Positions 28,986 through 41,917 of a stretch of DNA of 64,000 nucleotides are shown one piece after another. Below the pieces are notes generated by a model. It had not been told where the DNA came from and did no database searches. It saw only the letters and a program-made list of their open reading frames with translations. The stretch is taken from the NCBI GenBank assembly GCA_947650365.1, contig CANTAL010000136.1:248001-312000 (forward strand), written 5' to 3'. The translations under genes and the position numbers were made by a program. The DNA comes from Chamaelirium japonicum (Eukaryota; Streptophyta; Magnoliopsida; Liliales; Melanthiaceae). Each line of letters begins with the position of its first letter. Position 1 is the first letter of the stretch.

Positions 28986-31900
28986 GAATGGATACATTCG
29001 TGCGAAAGAATTAGAATGGATTGTATGAATGAATTAGAATGGATCGTGCAAATGAATTAGAATGGATCGTGCGAATGAATTAGAATGGATCGTACGAATG
29101 ACTTAGAATAGATTGTGCGAATGAATTAGAATGGATCGTACGAATGAATTTGAATGGATACATTCGTGCGAATGAATTAGAATGGATCGTATGAATGAAT
29201 TAGAATGGATCGTATGAATGAATTCGAATGGATCGTGCGAATGAATTAGAATGGATACATTCGTGCGAATGAATTAGAATGGATCATACGAAGGAATTAG
29301 GGTGGATCGTACGAATGAATTAGAATCGATACATTCATGCGAAATAATTAGAATGGATTGTATGAATTAATTAGAATGGACCGTATGAATGAATTGGAAT
29401 GGATCATGCGAATGAATTAGAATGGATCGTACGAATGAATTAGAAAGGATCGTATGAATGAATTAGAATGGATCATGTGAATGAATTAGAATGGATCATA
29501 CGAATGAATTAGAATGGATACATTCGTGCGAATTAAATAGAATGGATCGTACGAATGAGTAAGAATGGATCGTAAGAATGAAATAGAATAAATTGTACGA
29601 ATGAATTAGAATGGATCGTGCTAATGAATTAGAATGGATCATACGAATGAATTAGAATAGATTGTGCGAATGAATTAGAATTGATCATACCAATGAATTA
29701 GAATGGATCGTATGAATGAATTAGAATGGATCGTGCGAATGAATTAGAATGGATCGTACGAATGAATTAGAATGGATACATTCGTGCGAATGAATTAGAA
29801 TGGAACGTACGAATAAGTAAGAATGGATCGTACGAATGAAATAGAATGGATCGTACGATCAAATTAGAACGGATCGTGCTAATGAATTAGAATGGATCGT
29901 ACGAATGAATTAGAATAGATTGTGCGAATGAATACATTCGTGCGAATGAATTAGAATGGATCGTATGAATGAATTAGAATGGATAGTATGAATGAATTAG
30001 AATGGATCGTATGAATGAATTCGAATGGATCGTACGAATGAATTAGAATGGATACATTCGTGCGAATGAATTAGAATGGATCGTACGAATGAAATAGAAT
30101 GTATCCATTCTAATTCTAATTCATTCATAGAATGGATCGTACGAAGGAATTAGAATGGACCGTACGAATAAATTAGAATGTATCGTACGAATGAATTAGA
30201 ATGGATCGTGTGAATGAATTAGATTGGATCATGCGAATGAATTAGAATGGATCGTACGAATAAATTAGAATGTATACATTCGTGCGAATGAATTAGAATG
30301 GATCATATGAATGAATTAGAATGGATCGTATGAATGAATTCGAATGGATCGTACGAATGAATTAGAATGGATCGTGCGAATGAATTAGAATGGATCGTAC
30401 GAATGAATTAGAATGGATCATATGAATGAATTCGAATGGATCATACGAATGAATTAGAATGGATTGTGCGAATGAATTAGAATGGATCGAAGGAATGAAT
30501 TAGAATGGATCGTAGGAATGAATTAGAATGGATCGTATGAATGAATTCGAATGGATCATACGAATGAATTAGATTGGATACATTTGTGCGAATGAATTAG
30601 AATGGATCATACGAATGAATTAGGGTGGTTCATACGAATGAATTAGAATGGATACATTCGTGCGAAAGAATTAGAATGGATTGTATCAATGAATTAGAAT
30701 AGATCGTATGAATGAATTAGAATGGATCGTGCGAATGAATTAGAATGGATCGTACAAATTAATTAGAATGGATCGTACGAATGAATTAGAATGGATCGTG
30801 CGAATGAATTAGAATGGATCGTACGAAAGAATTAGAATGGATACATTCGTGCGAATGAATTAGAATGGATCGTACGAATGAGTAATAATGGATCGTATGA
30901 ATGAAATAGAATGGATCGTACGAATGAATTAGAATGGATCGTGCTAATGAATTAGAATGGATCCTACGAATGAATTAGAATAGATTATGCGAATGAATTA
31001 GAATGGATCATACGAAGGAATTAGAATGGATACATTCATGCGAATGAATTGGAATGGATCGTATGAATGAATTAGATTGGATCGTATGAATGAATTAGAA
31101 TGGATCGTTCGAATGACTTTGAATGGATCGTACGAATGAATTAGAATGCATACATTCGTGCGAATGAATTAGAATGGATCGTATGAATGAGTAAGAATGG
31201 ATCGTACGAATGAAATAGAATGGATCGTACAAATGAATTAGAATGGATCGTGCTAATGAATTAGAATGGATCGTACAAATGAATTAGAATAGATTGTGCG
31301 AATGAATTAAAATAGATTATACGAATGAATTAGAATGGATACATTCGTTCGAATGAATTAGAATGGATCATAGAATGAATTAGATTGGATCGTATGAATG
31401 AATTAGAATGGATCGTACGTATGAATTAGAATGGATACATTCATGGGAATGAATTAGAATGGATCGTACGAAGGAATTAGAATGGATCATACGAATGAAA
31501 TAGAATGGATCGTACGAAGGAATTAGAATGGATCGTACGAAGGAATTAGAATGGATACATTCGTGCAAAAGAATTAGAATGGATTGTATGAATGAATTAG
31601 AATGGATCGTGCAAATGAATTAGAATGGATCGTGCGAATAAATTAGAATGGATCGTACGAATGAATTAGAATAGATTATGCGAATAAATTAGAATGGATC
31701 GTACGAATGAAATAGAATGGATACATTCGTGCGAATGAATTAGAATGGATCGTATGAATGAACTAGAATGGATCGTATGAATGAATTCGAATGGATCGTT
31801 CGAATGAATTAGAATGATTCGTACGAATGTATTAGAATGGCTCGTGTGAATGAATTAGAATAGATCGTGCGAATGAATTAGACTGGATCGTATGAATGAA

Positions 31901-33955
31901 ATAGAATGGATCGTATGAATTAGAATGGATCGTATGACGGAATTAAAATGGATCATACGAATGAAATAGAATGGATCGTACGAAGGAATTAGAATGGATC
32001 GTACGAAGGAATTAGAATGGCTCGTACGAATGAATTAGAATGGATACATCCGTGCAAAAGAATTAGAATAGATTGTTTAAATGAATTAGAATGGATCGTG
32101 CGAATGAATTAGAATGGATCGTACGAAGGAATTAGAAGGGATCGTACGAAGGAATTAGAATGGATCGTATGAATGAATTAGAATGGATACATTCGTGCAA
32201 AAGAATTAGAGTGGATTATATGAATGAATTAGAATGGATCGTGCAAATGAATTAGAATGGATCATGCGAATGAATTAGAATGGATCGTACAAATGAATTT
32301 GAATAGATTGTGTGAATGAATTAGAATGGATCGTACGAATGAATTAGAATGGATACATTCGTGCGAATGAATTAGAATGGATCGTATGAATGAATTAGAT
32401 TGGATCCTATGAATGAATTAGAATGGATCGTGTGAATGAATTAGAATGGATCGTGCGAATGAATTAGAATAGATCGTACGAATGAATTACAATGGATCGT
32501 GTGAATGAATTAGAGTGGATCGTACGAATGAGTAAGAATGGATCGTAAGAATGAAATAGAATGGATCGTATGAATGAATTAGAATTGATCGTGCGAATGA
32601 ATTAGAATGGATCGTACGAATGAGTAAGAATTGATTGTACGAATGAAATAGAATGGATCGTACGAATGAATTAGAATGGATCGTGCTAATGAATTAGAAT
32701 GGATCGTACGAATGAATTATAATAGATTGTGAGTGAATTAGAATGGATCGTACGAATGAATTAGAATGGATCGTATGAGTGAATTAGAATGGATCGTACG
32801 AATGAATTAGAATGGATCATACAAATGAATTAGAATGGATCGTACGAATGAATTAGAATGGATCGTATGAATGAATTAGAGTGGATCGTGCGAATGAATT
32901 AGAATGGATCGTACGAATGAATAAGAATGGATACATTCGTGTGAATGAATTAGAATGGATCGTACAAATGAGTAAGAATGGATCGTATGAATAAAATAGA
33001 ATGGATCGTACAAATGAATTAGAATGGATCGTGCTAATGAATTAGAATGGATCGTACGAATGAATTAGAATGGATCGTGCTAATGAATTAGAATGGATCG
33101 TACGAATGTATTAGAATGAATCGTAGTACGAAGGAATTAGAATGGATCATATAAATGAAATAGAATGGATCGTACGAAGAAATTAGAATGGATCGTACGA
33201 AGGAATTAGAATGGATCCTATGAAGGAATTAGAATGGATCGTACGAATGAATTAGCATAGATACATTCGTGCAAAAGAATTAGAATGGATTGTATGAATG
33301 AATTAGAATGGATCGTGCAAATGAATTAGAATGGATTGTGCGAATGAATTAGAATGGATCGTACGAATGAATTAGAATAGATTGTGCGAATGAATTAGAA
33401 TGGATCGTACGAATGAATTAGAATGGATACATTCGTGCGAATGAATTAGAATGGATCATATGAATGAATTAGAATGGATCGTGCGAATGAATTAGAATGG
33501 ATCGTACGAATGAATTAGAATGGATACGTTCGTGCGAATGAATTAGAACGGATCGTACGAATGAGTAAGAATGGATCGTACGAATAAAATTGAATGGATC
33601 GTATGAATGAATTAGAATGGATCGTGCTAATGAATTAGAATGGATCGTACTAATGAATTAGTATAGATTGTGCGAATGAATTAGATTGGATCGTACGAAT
33701 TAATTAGAATGGATCGTATGAATGAATTAGAATGGATCATGCGAATGAATTAGAATGGATCGTATGAATGAATTAGAATGGATACATTCGTGCGAATGAA
33801 TTAGAATGGATCGTACAAATGAGTTAGAATGGATCGTACGAATGAAATAGAATGGATTGTATGAATGAATTAGAATGGATCGTGCGAATGAATTAGAATG
33901 GATCGTACAAATGAGTAAGAATGGATCGTACGAATGAAATTGAATGGATCGTACG
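28986..33955 (-). repeat. Satellite block R13/R14, minus orientation with a 28-bp plus islet
   Basis: About 5 kb of minus monomers. A plus islet at 30101-30128 matches the one at 25875-25902. The region about 29500-31500 is the right copy of the 4227-bp-offset duplication. It exits through an 18-bp near-palindrome (one mismatch) centred on TACGTA near 33948-33965. Confidence 0.92.
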
Positions 33956-35789
33956 TATGATCCATTCTAATTAATTCATACGATCCATTCTAATTCATTC
34001 GCATGAATGTATCCTTTCTAATTCATTCGTACGATCCATTCTAATTCATTTGCACAATCTATTCTAATTCATTCGTACGATCCATTCTAATTCATTCGCA
34101 CGATCCATTCTAATTCATTCGTACGATCCATTCTAATTCATTCCCATGAATGTATCCATTCTAATTCATACGTACGATCCATTCTTACTCATTCGTACGA
34201 TCCATTCTAATTCATTCGCATGATCCATTCTAATTCATTCGTACGATCCATTCTAATTCATTCGCACGAATGTATCCATTCTAATTCATTCGTACGATTC
34301 ATTCTAATTCATTCACATGATCCAATCTAATTCGTACGATCCATTCTAATTCATTCGTACGATCCATTATTACTTATTCGTACGATCCATTCTAATTCAT
34401 TCGTACGATCCATTCTAATTCATTCGTACGATTCATTCTTACTCATTCATACGATGCATTCTAATTCATTCTAATTCAAATTCATTCGTACCATCAATTC
34501 TAATTTATTCGCACGATCCATTCTAATTTATTCATACGATCCATTCTAATTGATTCGTACGATCCATTCTAATTCATTCGCACGATCCATTCTAATTCAT
34601 GCATACGATCCATTCTAATTCATTCATACAATCTATTCTAATTCTTTCGCACGAATGTATCCATTCTAATTCATTCGTACAATCCACCCTAATTCCTTCG
34701 TATGATCTATTCTAATTCATTCGCACGAATGTATCCATTCTAATTCATTCGTATGATCCATTCGAATTCATTCATGCGATACATTCTAATTCATTCGCAC
34801 GATCCATTCTAATTCATTCATACGATCCATTCTAATTCATTCGTATGATCCATTCTAATTCATTCGCACGATCCGTTCGAATTCATTCATACAATCCATT
34901 CTAATTCATTCATACGATCCATTCTAATTCATTCGTACGAATGTACCCATTCTAATTCATTCGTACGATCCATTCTAATTCATTCGTACGATCCATTCTA
35001 ATTCATTCACACGATCCATTCTAATTCATTCATACAATCCATTCTAATTCTTTTGCAATGTATCCATTCTAATTAATTCGTATGATCCATTCTAATTCCT
35101 TCGTACGATCCATTCTAATTCCTTCATACGATCCATTCTAATTCTTTCGTACGATCCATTCTATTTCATTCGTATGATCCATTCTAATTCCTTCGTACGA
35201 TCCAATCTAATTCATTCCCATGAATGTATCCATTCTAATTCATACGTACAATCCATTCTAATTCATTCATACGATCCAATCTAATTCATTCATACGATCC
35301 ATTCTAATTCATTCGCATGAATGTATCTATTCTAATTCATTCATATGATCCAATCTAATTCATTTACACAATCTATTCTAATTCATTCGTACGATCCTTT
35401 CTAATTCATTAGCACGATCCATTCTAATTTATTCGTACGATCCATTCTATTTCATTCGTACGATCCATTCTTACTTATTCGTACGATCCATTCTAATTCA
35501 TTCGCACGAATGTATCCATTCTAGTTCCTTCGTATAATCCATTCTAATTCATTCACACGATCCATTCTAATTCATTCATACGATCCATTCTAATTCATTC
35601 GTACGATCCATTCTAATTCATTCGCACAATCTATTCTAATTCATTCGCACAATCTATTCTAATTCATTCGTACGATCCATTCTAATTCATTTGCACGATC
35701 CATTCTAATTCATTCGCACGATCCATTCTAATTCATTCATACGATCCAATCTAATTCAGTCATACGATCCATTCTAATTCATTCGCACA
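33956..35789 (+). repeat. Satellite block F14, plus orientation
   Basis: Plus monomers. It exits at CGCACAATGAATTAG. Confidence 0.92.
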
Positions 35790-35880
35790 ATGAATTAGAA
35801 TGGATACATTATTACTAATGAATTAGAATGGATCGTACGAATGAATTAGAATGGATCGTACGAATGAATTAGAATGGATC
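35790..35880 (-). repeat. Satellite block R15, short minus islet
   Basis: About 90 bp of inverted monomers with an atypical piece (ATTACTAATG near 35810). It is followed by GATCCAACTTGTC, the only non-satellite-like spacer in the neighbourhood. Confidence 0.85.
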
Positions 35881-38800
35881 GATCCAACTTGTCTATTTCA
35901 TTCGTACGATCCAATCTTACTCATTCGTACGATACATTCTATTTCATTTGCACGAATGTATCCATTCTAATTCATTCGTACGATCCATTCTAATTCATTC
36001 GTACGATCCACCTTAATTCCTTCGTATGATCCATTCTAATTCATTCGCACGAATGTATCCATTCTAATTCATTCGTACGATCCATTCGAATTCATTCATA
36101 TGATCCATTCTAATTCATTCGTACGATCCACTCTAATTCATTCGCACGATCCATTCTAATTCATTCATACGATCCATTCTAATTCATTCTAATATCCATT
36201 CTAATTCATTCGCACAATCTATTCTAATTCATTCATACGATCCATTCTAATTCATTCGCACGAATGTATCCATTCTAATTCATTCGTACGATCCATTCTA
36301 ATTCAATCGTACGATCCATTCTAATTCATTCGCACGATCCATTGTAATTCATTCGCACAATCCATTCTAATTCTTTCGTACAAATGTATCTATTCTAATT
36401 CATTCATACGATCGACCCTAATTCCTTCATATGATCCATTCTAATTCAATCGCAAGATCCATTCTAATTCTTTCGCACGATCCATTCTAATTCATTCGCA
36501 CAATCTGTTCTAATTCTTTCGCACAAATGTATCCATTCTAATTCATTCGTACGATCCACCCTAATTCCTTCATATGATCCATTCATTAATTCATTCGCAC
36601 GAATGTGTCCATTCTAATTCATTCGTACGATCCATTTGAATTTATTCATACGATCCATTCTAATTCATTCATACGATCCATTCTAATTCATTCGCACGAA
36701 TGTATCCATTCTAATTCATTCGTACGATCCATTCTAATTCATTCGTACAATCTATTCTAATTCATTCGTACGATCCATTCTAATTCATTCGCACGATCCA
36801 TTCTAATTCATTCATATGTGTCCATTCTAATTCATTCGTATAAATGACTAAGAATGGATCGTACGAATGAATCCATTCTAATTCATTCTAATTCATTCAT
36901 ACGATCCATTCTAATTCATTCGCACGATCCATTCTAATTCATTCGCATGAATGTATCCATTCTAATACATTCTAATTCCTTCGTATGATCCATTTGTACG
37001 ATCCATTCTAATTTCTTCGCACGAATATATTCATTCTAATTCATTCATACGATCCATTCTAATTCATTCGCACAATCTATTCTAATTCATTCGTACGATC
37101 CATTCTAATTCATTAGCACGATCCATTATAATTCATTCATATGATCCATTCTATTTCATTCGTACGGTCCATTCTTACTCATTCGTACGATCGATTATAA
37201 TTCATTCGCACGAATGTATCCATTCTAATTTATTCGTACGATCCATTCTAATTCATTCGCACGATCCACTCTAATTCATTCATACGATCCATTCTAATTC
37301 ATTCATACGATCCATTCTAATTCATTAGCACAATCGATTCTAATTCATTCTAATTCATTCATACGATCCATTCTAATTCATTCGCACGAATGTAACCATT
37401 CTAATTCATTCGTACGATCCATTCTAATTCATTCACATGAATGTATCCATTCTAATTCATTCTAATTCCTTCGTACGATCCATTCTAATTCCTTCGGACG
37501 AAAATATCGATTCTAATTCATTCGTACGATCCATTCTAATTCATTCTAATTCATTCGTACGATCCATTCGAATTCATTCATACGATCCATTGTGCGATCC
37601 ATTCTAATTCATTCATACGATCATTCATACGATCCATTCTAATTCATTCATACGATCCATTTAAATTGATTCGCACGAATGTATCCATTCTAATTCATTC
37701 GTACGATCCATTCTAATTCATTCGTACGATCCATTCTAATTCATTCGTATGATCTATTCTAATTCATTTGCACGATCCATTCTAATTCATTCATAAAATC
37801 CATTCTAATTCTTTTGCATGAATGTATCCATTCTAATTCATTCGTACGATCCATTCTAATTCCTTCGTACGATCCATTCTAAATCCTTGGTACGATCCAT
37901 CCTATTTCATTCGTATGATCCATTCTAATTCCTTCGTACGATCCATTCTAATTCATTCCCATGAATGTATCCATTCTAATTCATACGTACGATCCATTCT
38001 AATTCATTCAAACGATCCAATCTAATTCATTCATACGATCCATTCTAATTCATTCACACAAATGTATCCATTCTAATTCTTTCGTACGATCCAATCTAAT
38101 TCATTTGCACAATCGATTCTAATTCATTCGTACGATTCATTCTAATTCATTTGCACGATCCATTCTAATTCATTCGTACGATCCATTCTATTTCATTCGT
38201 ACGATCCATTCTTACTCATTCGTACGATCCATTCTAATTCATTCGCATGAATGTATCCACTCTAATTCATTCGTACGATCCATTCTAATTCATTCGCACG
38301 ATCCATTCTAATTCATTCGTACGATCCATTCTTACTTATTCGTACGATCCATTTTAATTCATTCACACGAATATATCCATTCTAATTCATTCGTACGATC
38401 CATTCTAATTCATACGTACGATCCACCCTAAGTCCTTCGTATGATCCATTCTAATTCATTCGCACGAATGTATCCATTCTTTTTCATTCATATGATCCAT
38501 TCCAATTCATTCATACAATCCATTCTAATTCATTCGTACGATCCATTCTAATTCATTCGCACGATCCATTCTAATTCATTCATACGATCCATTCTAATTC
38601 ATTCTAATATCCATTCTAATTCATTCGCACAATCTATTCTATTTCATTCATACGATCCATTCTAATTCATTCGCACGAATGTATCCATTCTAATTCATTC
38701 GTATGATCCATTCTAATTCATTCGTACGATCCATTCAAGTTTATTAGCACGATCCATTCTAATTCATTCATACGATCCATTCTATTTCATTCATAAAATC

Positions 38801-39993
38801 CATTCTAATTCTTTAGCATGAATGTATCCATTCTAATTCATTCGTACGATCCACCCAAATTCCTTCGTATGATCCATTCTAATTCATTCGCACGAATGTA
38901 TCCATTCTAATTCATTCGTACGATCCATTCGAATTCATTCATACGATCCATTCTAATTCATTCATACGATCCATTCGAATTTATTCGCACGAATGTATCC
39001 ATTCTAATTCATTCGTACGATCCATTCTAATTCATTCGCACAATCTATTCTAATTCATTCGTACGATCCATTCTAATTCATTCGCACGATCCATTCTAAT
39101 TCATTTGCACGATCCATTCTAATTCATTCATACAATCCATTCTAATTCTATTGCACGAATGTATCCATTCTATTCATTCATACGATCATTCTAATTCCTT
39201 CGTACGATCCATTCTAATTCCTTCATACGATCCTTTCTAATTCCTTCATACGATCCATTCTATTTCATTCGTACGATCCATTCTAAATCCTTCGTATGAT
39301 CCATTCTAAATCATTCCCAAGAATGTATCCACTCTAATTCATACGTACGATCCATTCCAATTCATTCGTATGATCCATTCTAATTCATTCATTCGATCCA
39401 TTCTAATTCATTCTTATGTGTCCATTCTAATTCATTCGTACGAATGAGTAAGAATGGATCGTACGAATGAATCCATTCTAATTCATTCATACGATCCATT
39501 CTAATTCATTCGCACGATCCATTCTAATTCATTCGCACGAATATATCAATTCTAATTCATTCTAATTCTTTCGTATGATCCATTCTAATTTCTTCGCACG
39601 AATGTATCCATTCTAATTCATTCGTACGATCCATTCTAATTCATTCGCACAATCTATTCCAATTCATTCGTACGATCCATTCTAATTCATTAATACGATC
39701 CATTCTAATTCATTCGTACGACCCATTCTATTTCATACGTACGATCCATTCTTACTCATTCGTACGATCGATTCTAATTCATTCGCACGAATGTATCCAT
39801 TCTAATTCATTTGTACGATCCATTCTAATTCATTCGCACGACCCAGTCTAATTCATTTATACGATCCATTCTAATTCATTCATACGATCCATTCTAATTC
39901 ATTAGCACAATCCATTCTATTTCATTCTAATTCATTCATACGATCCATTCTAATTCATTCGAACGAATATATCCATTCTAATTCATTCGTACG
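35881..39993 (+). repeat. Satellite block F15-F17, plus orientation with two short minus islets
   Basis: Plus monomers containing minus islets at about 36839-36871 and 39441-39471. The second is entered through CATTCGTACGAATG, a 14-bp perfect palindrome. The islets and their flanks (CATATGTGTCC / CTTATGTGTCC) are 2600 bp apart and mark a higher-order repeat. The block is cut at 39993 by the LTR element. Confidence 0.92.
39989..39993. repeat. Target-site duplication GTACG, left copy
   Basis: GTACG immediately precedes the LTR terminus TGTGGGGG and recurs at 46724-46728 right after CACCCACA. Removing the element plus one copy restores an in-phase plus satellite monomer. Confidence 0.95.
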
Positions 39994-40643
39994 TGTGGGG
40001 GAAAATCTTCGTGCCGACCCGAAGACCTCGCCTCACCAGTCAATTGAAGTTGAAGTTGAAAAGCGTTGTTTGATCTGTCGATTGGAGTTGCAGCTTTTGA
40101 TATGTAAACAGAGAGATACAATCAGAGATAATATTGACACGAGAGATGTGATATCGGAGTTCAACCGAAGCCTACGTCTCCGTGCTATAGGGAGCAACCC
40201 GAATTCACTAACACTTGTATCGAAGTGATCTCGACAGGCTGAGTATCACTGAAGTCACCCTTCACCTCTTCAAAGAGAAGATGAAGATTAAAGAGAAGGG
40301 AAGGATGTGAAGTTGGAAATCCCAGAGCTCTTGTTTTAGAACTGAGAGTTCGATCCTTTTACATTCGAGGGCTCTACTATTTATAGGATTCTCTGGGAGG
40401 AATTCCGGGGTAAATGGCGGTTTCTGCTGTTGTATCTGGGGATCCTTCAGGTAAGGCTGGTGGGTCCTGCTGTTGTCTTCGGGGGCCCACCAGGCAGGGC
40501 CGGTGGGCCCCCGAAGAGCCCTCTGTAGTCTTCGGGGGCCCACCAGGCAGGGCCGGTGGGTCCCGCTGTAATCTCCGGGGCCCACCAGGCAGGGCCGGTG
40601 GGTCCCGCTGTTTGCAGACTTCTTGCCAAAATTTGCACCCACA
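39994..40643 (-). repeat. 3' LTR (650 bp)
   Basis: Bounded by TGTGGGGG at 39994 and CACCCACA at 40643, so the LTR starts TGTGGGTG and ends CCCCCACA on its own strand. It pairs with 46084-46723. It holds three GC-rich tandem units (GGCCCACCAGGCAGGGCC) of about 40-46 bp at 40478-40618 and a TATAAAT on the minus strand at 40385-40379. The 10-bp length difference from the other LTR lies in the second GC unit, near 40511-40522. Confidence 0.95.
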
Positions 40644-40660
40644 GTTACCCCCTCCAAGTT
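40644..40660 (-). other. Polypurine tract of the LTR element
   Basis: On the minus strand CTTGGAGGGGGTAAC abuts the 3' LTR start TGTGGGTG. This is the expected plus-strand priming site and confirms minus-strand polarity. Confidence 0.8.
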
Positions 40661-40804
40661 AGCTAGAGATCATCTGGCTGGCTTGGATTCGTGGTGCAAA
40701 GCTAACAACCCCCTGTCACACACACAGAGGAGCTTGCAAAATGTTAGCATCAAAATAGACCGATCGGTCAAAATTGATGGCGAGCTCCGGAGCGGGCTAC
40801 ATGC
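40661..40804. other. Spacer between repeat array and polypurine tract
   Basis: Mostly unique, non-coding. The end (40761-40804) carries CCGATCGGTCA and GGCGAGCTCCGGAGCGGGC, which recur at about 42131-42170 and 42601-42640, so this is the truncated edge of the composite repeats further on. Confidence 0.7.
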
Positions 40805-41917
40805 GAGCTCCTGAGTGAACTTGGGCAAGCTTAGGCGAGCTCCTGAGCGAGCTTGGGCGAGCTCCTGAGCGAGCTTAGGCAAGCCCTTGAGCGAGCTTAG
40901 GCGAGCTCCTGAACGAGCTTGGACGAGCTTTTGAACGAGCTTGGGCGAGCTCTTGAGCGAGCTTAGGCGAGCTCCTGAACGAGCTTGGACAAGCTCTTGA
41001 ACGAGTTTGGACGAGCTCTTGAACGAGCTTAGGCGAGCTCCTGAACGAGCTTGGACAAGCTCTTGAGAGAGCTTAGGCGAGCTCCTGAACGAGCTTGGAT
41101 GAGCTCTTGAGCGAGCTTAGGCGAGCTCCTGAACGAGCTTGGATGAGCTCTTGAGCGAGCTTAGGCGAGCTCCTGAACGAGCTTGGACGAGCTCTTAAAC
41201 GAGCTTGGACGAGCTCTTGAGCGAGCTTAGGCGAGCTCCTGAACGAGCTTGGACAAGCTCTTAAACGAGCTTGGACGAGCTCTTGAGCGAGCTTAGGCGA
41301 GCTCCTGAACGAGCTTGGACGAGCTCTTGAGTGAGCTTAGGCGAGCTCCTGAACGAGCTTGGACGAGCTCTTAAGCGAGCTTAGGCGAGCTCCTGAACGA
41401 GCTTGGACGAGCTTTTGAACGAGCTTGGGCGAGCTCTTGAGCGAGCTTAGGCGAGCTCCTGAACGAGCTTGGACGAACTCTTGAACGAGCTTGGACGAGC
41501 TCTTGAGCGAGCTTAGGCGAGCTCCTGAACGAGCTTGGACGAGTTCTTGAGCGAGCTTAGGCGAGCTCTTGAGCGAGCTTTGGCGATCTCTTGAACGAGC
41601 TTGGACGAGCTCTTGAGTGAGCTTTGGCGAGCTCTTGAACGAGCTTAGGCGAGCTCCTGAACGAGCTTGGACGAGCTCTTGAGCGAGCTTAGGCGAGCTC
41701 CTGAACGAGCTTGGACGAGCTCTTGAGCGAGCTTAGGCGAGCTCCTGAACGAGCTTGGACGAGCTCTTGAGCGAGCTTAGGTGAGCTCCTGAACGAGCTT
41801 GGACGAGCTCTTGAACGAGCTTGGACGAGCTCTTGAGCGAGCTTAGGCGAGCTCCTGAACGAGCTTGGACGAGCTCTTGAGCGAGCTTAGGCGAGCTCCT
41901 GAACGAGCTTTTGAGCG
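40805..41917. repeat. 22/44-bp tandem array in the element's 3' region
   Basis: About 50 copies of a 22-bp unit arranged mainly as alternating A (GAGCTTAGGCGAGCTCCTGA plus AC) and B (GAGCTTGGACGAGCTCTTGA plus GC), giving a 44-bp dimer. Each 22-mer is two 11-bp halves built on GAGCT. Homogeneous and GC-richer than the genomic satellite. On the minus strand it gives a 22-residue periodic open frame, but no start or gag/pol similarity, so it is treated as non-coding. Confidence 0.95.

Noticed and set aside
39995-40228. 77-residue frame starting at the LTR end, present in both LTRs (39995 and 46085)
   Set aside because: It lies on the strand opposite to the element's transcription and shares its conservation with the LTR as a whole. 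No domain is visible.
40414-40662. Overlapping GC-rich frames on both strands in the LTRs (also 40262-40657, 46467-46808)
   Set aside because: They follow the GGCCCACCAGGCAGGGCC minisatellite of the LTR and are composition artefacts. The equivalent frames differ between the two LTRs because of the 10-bp indel.
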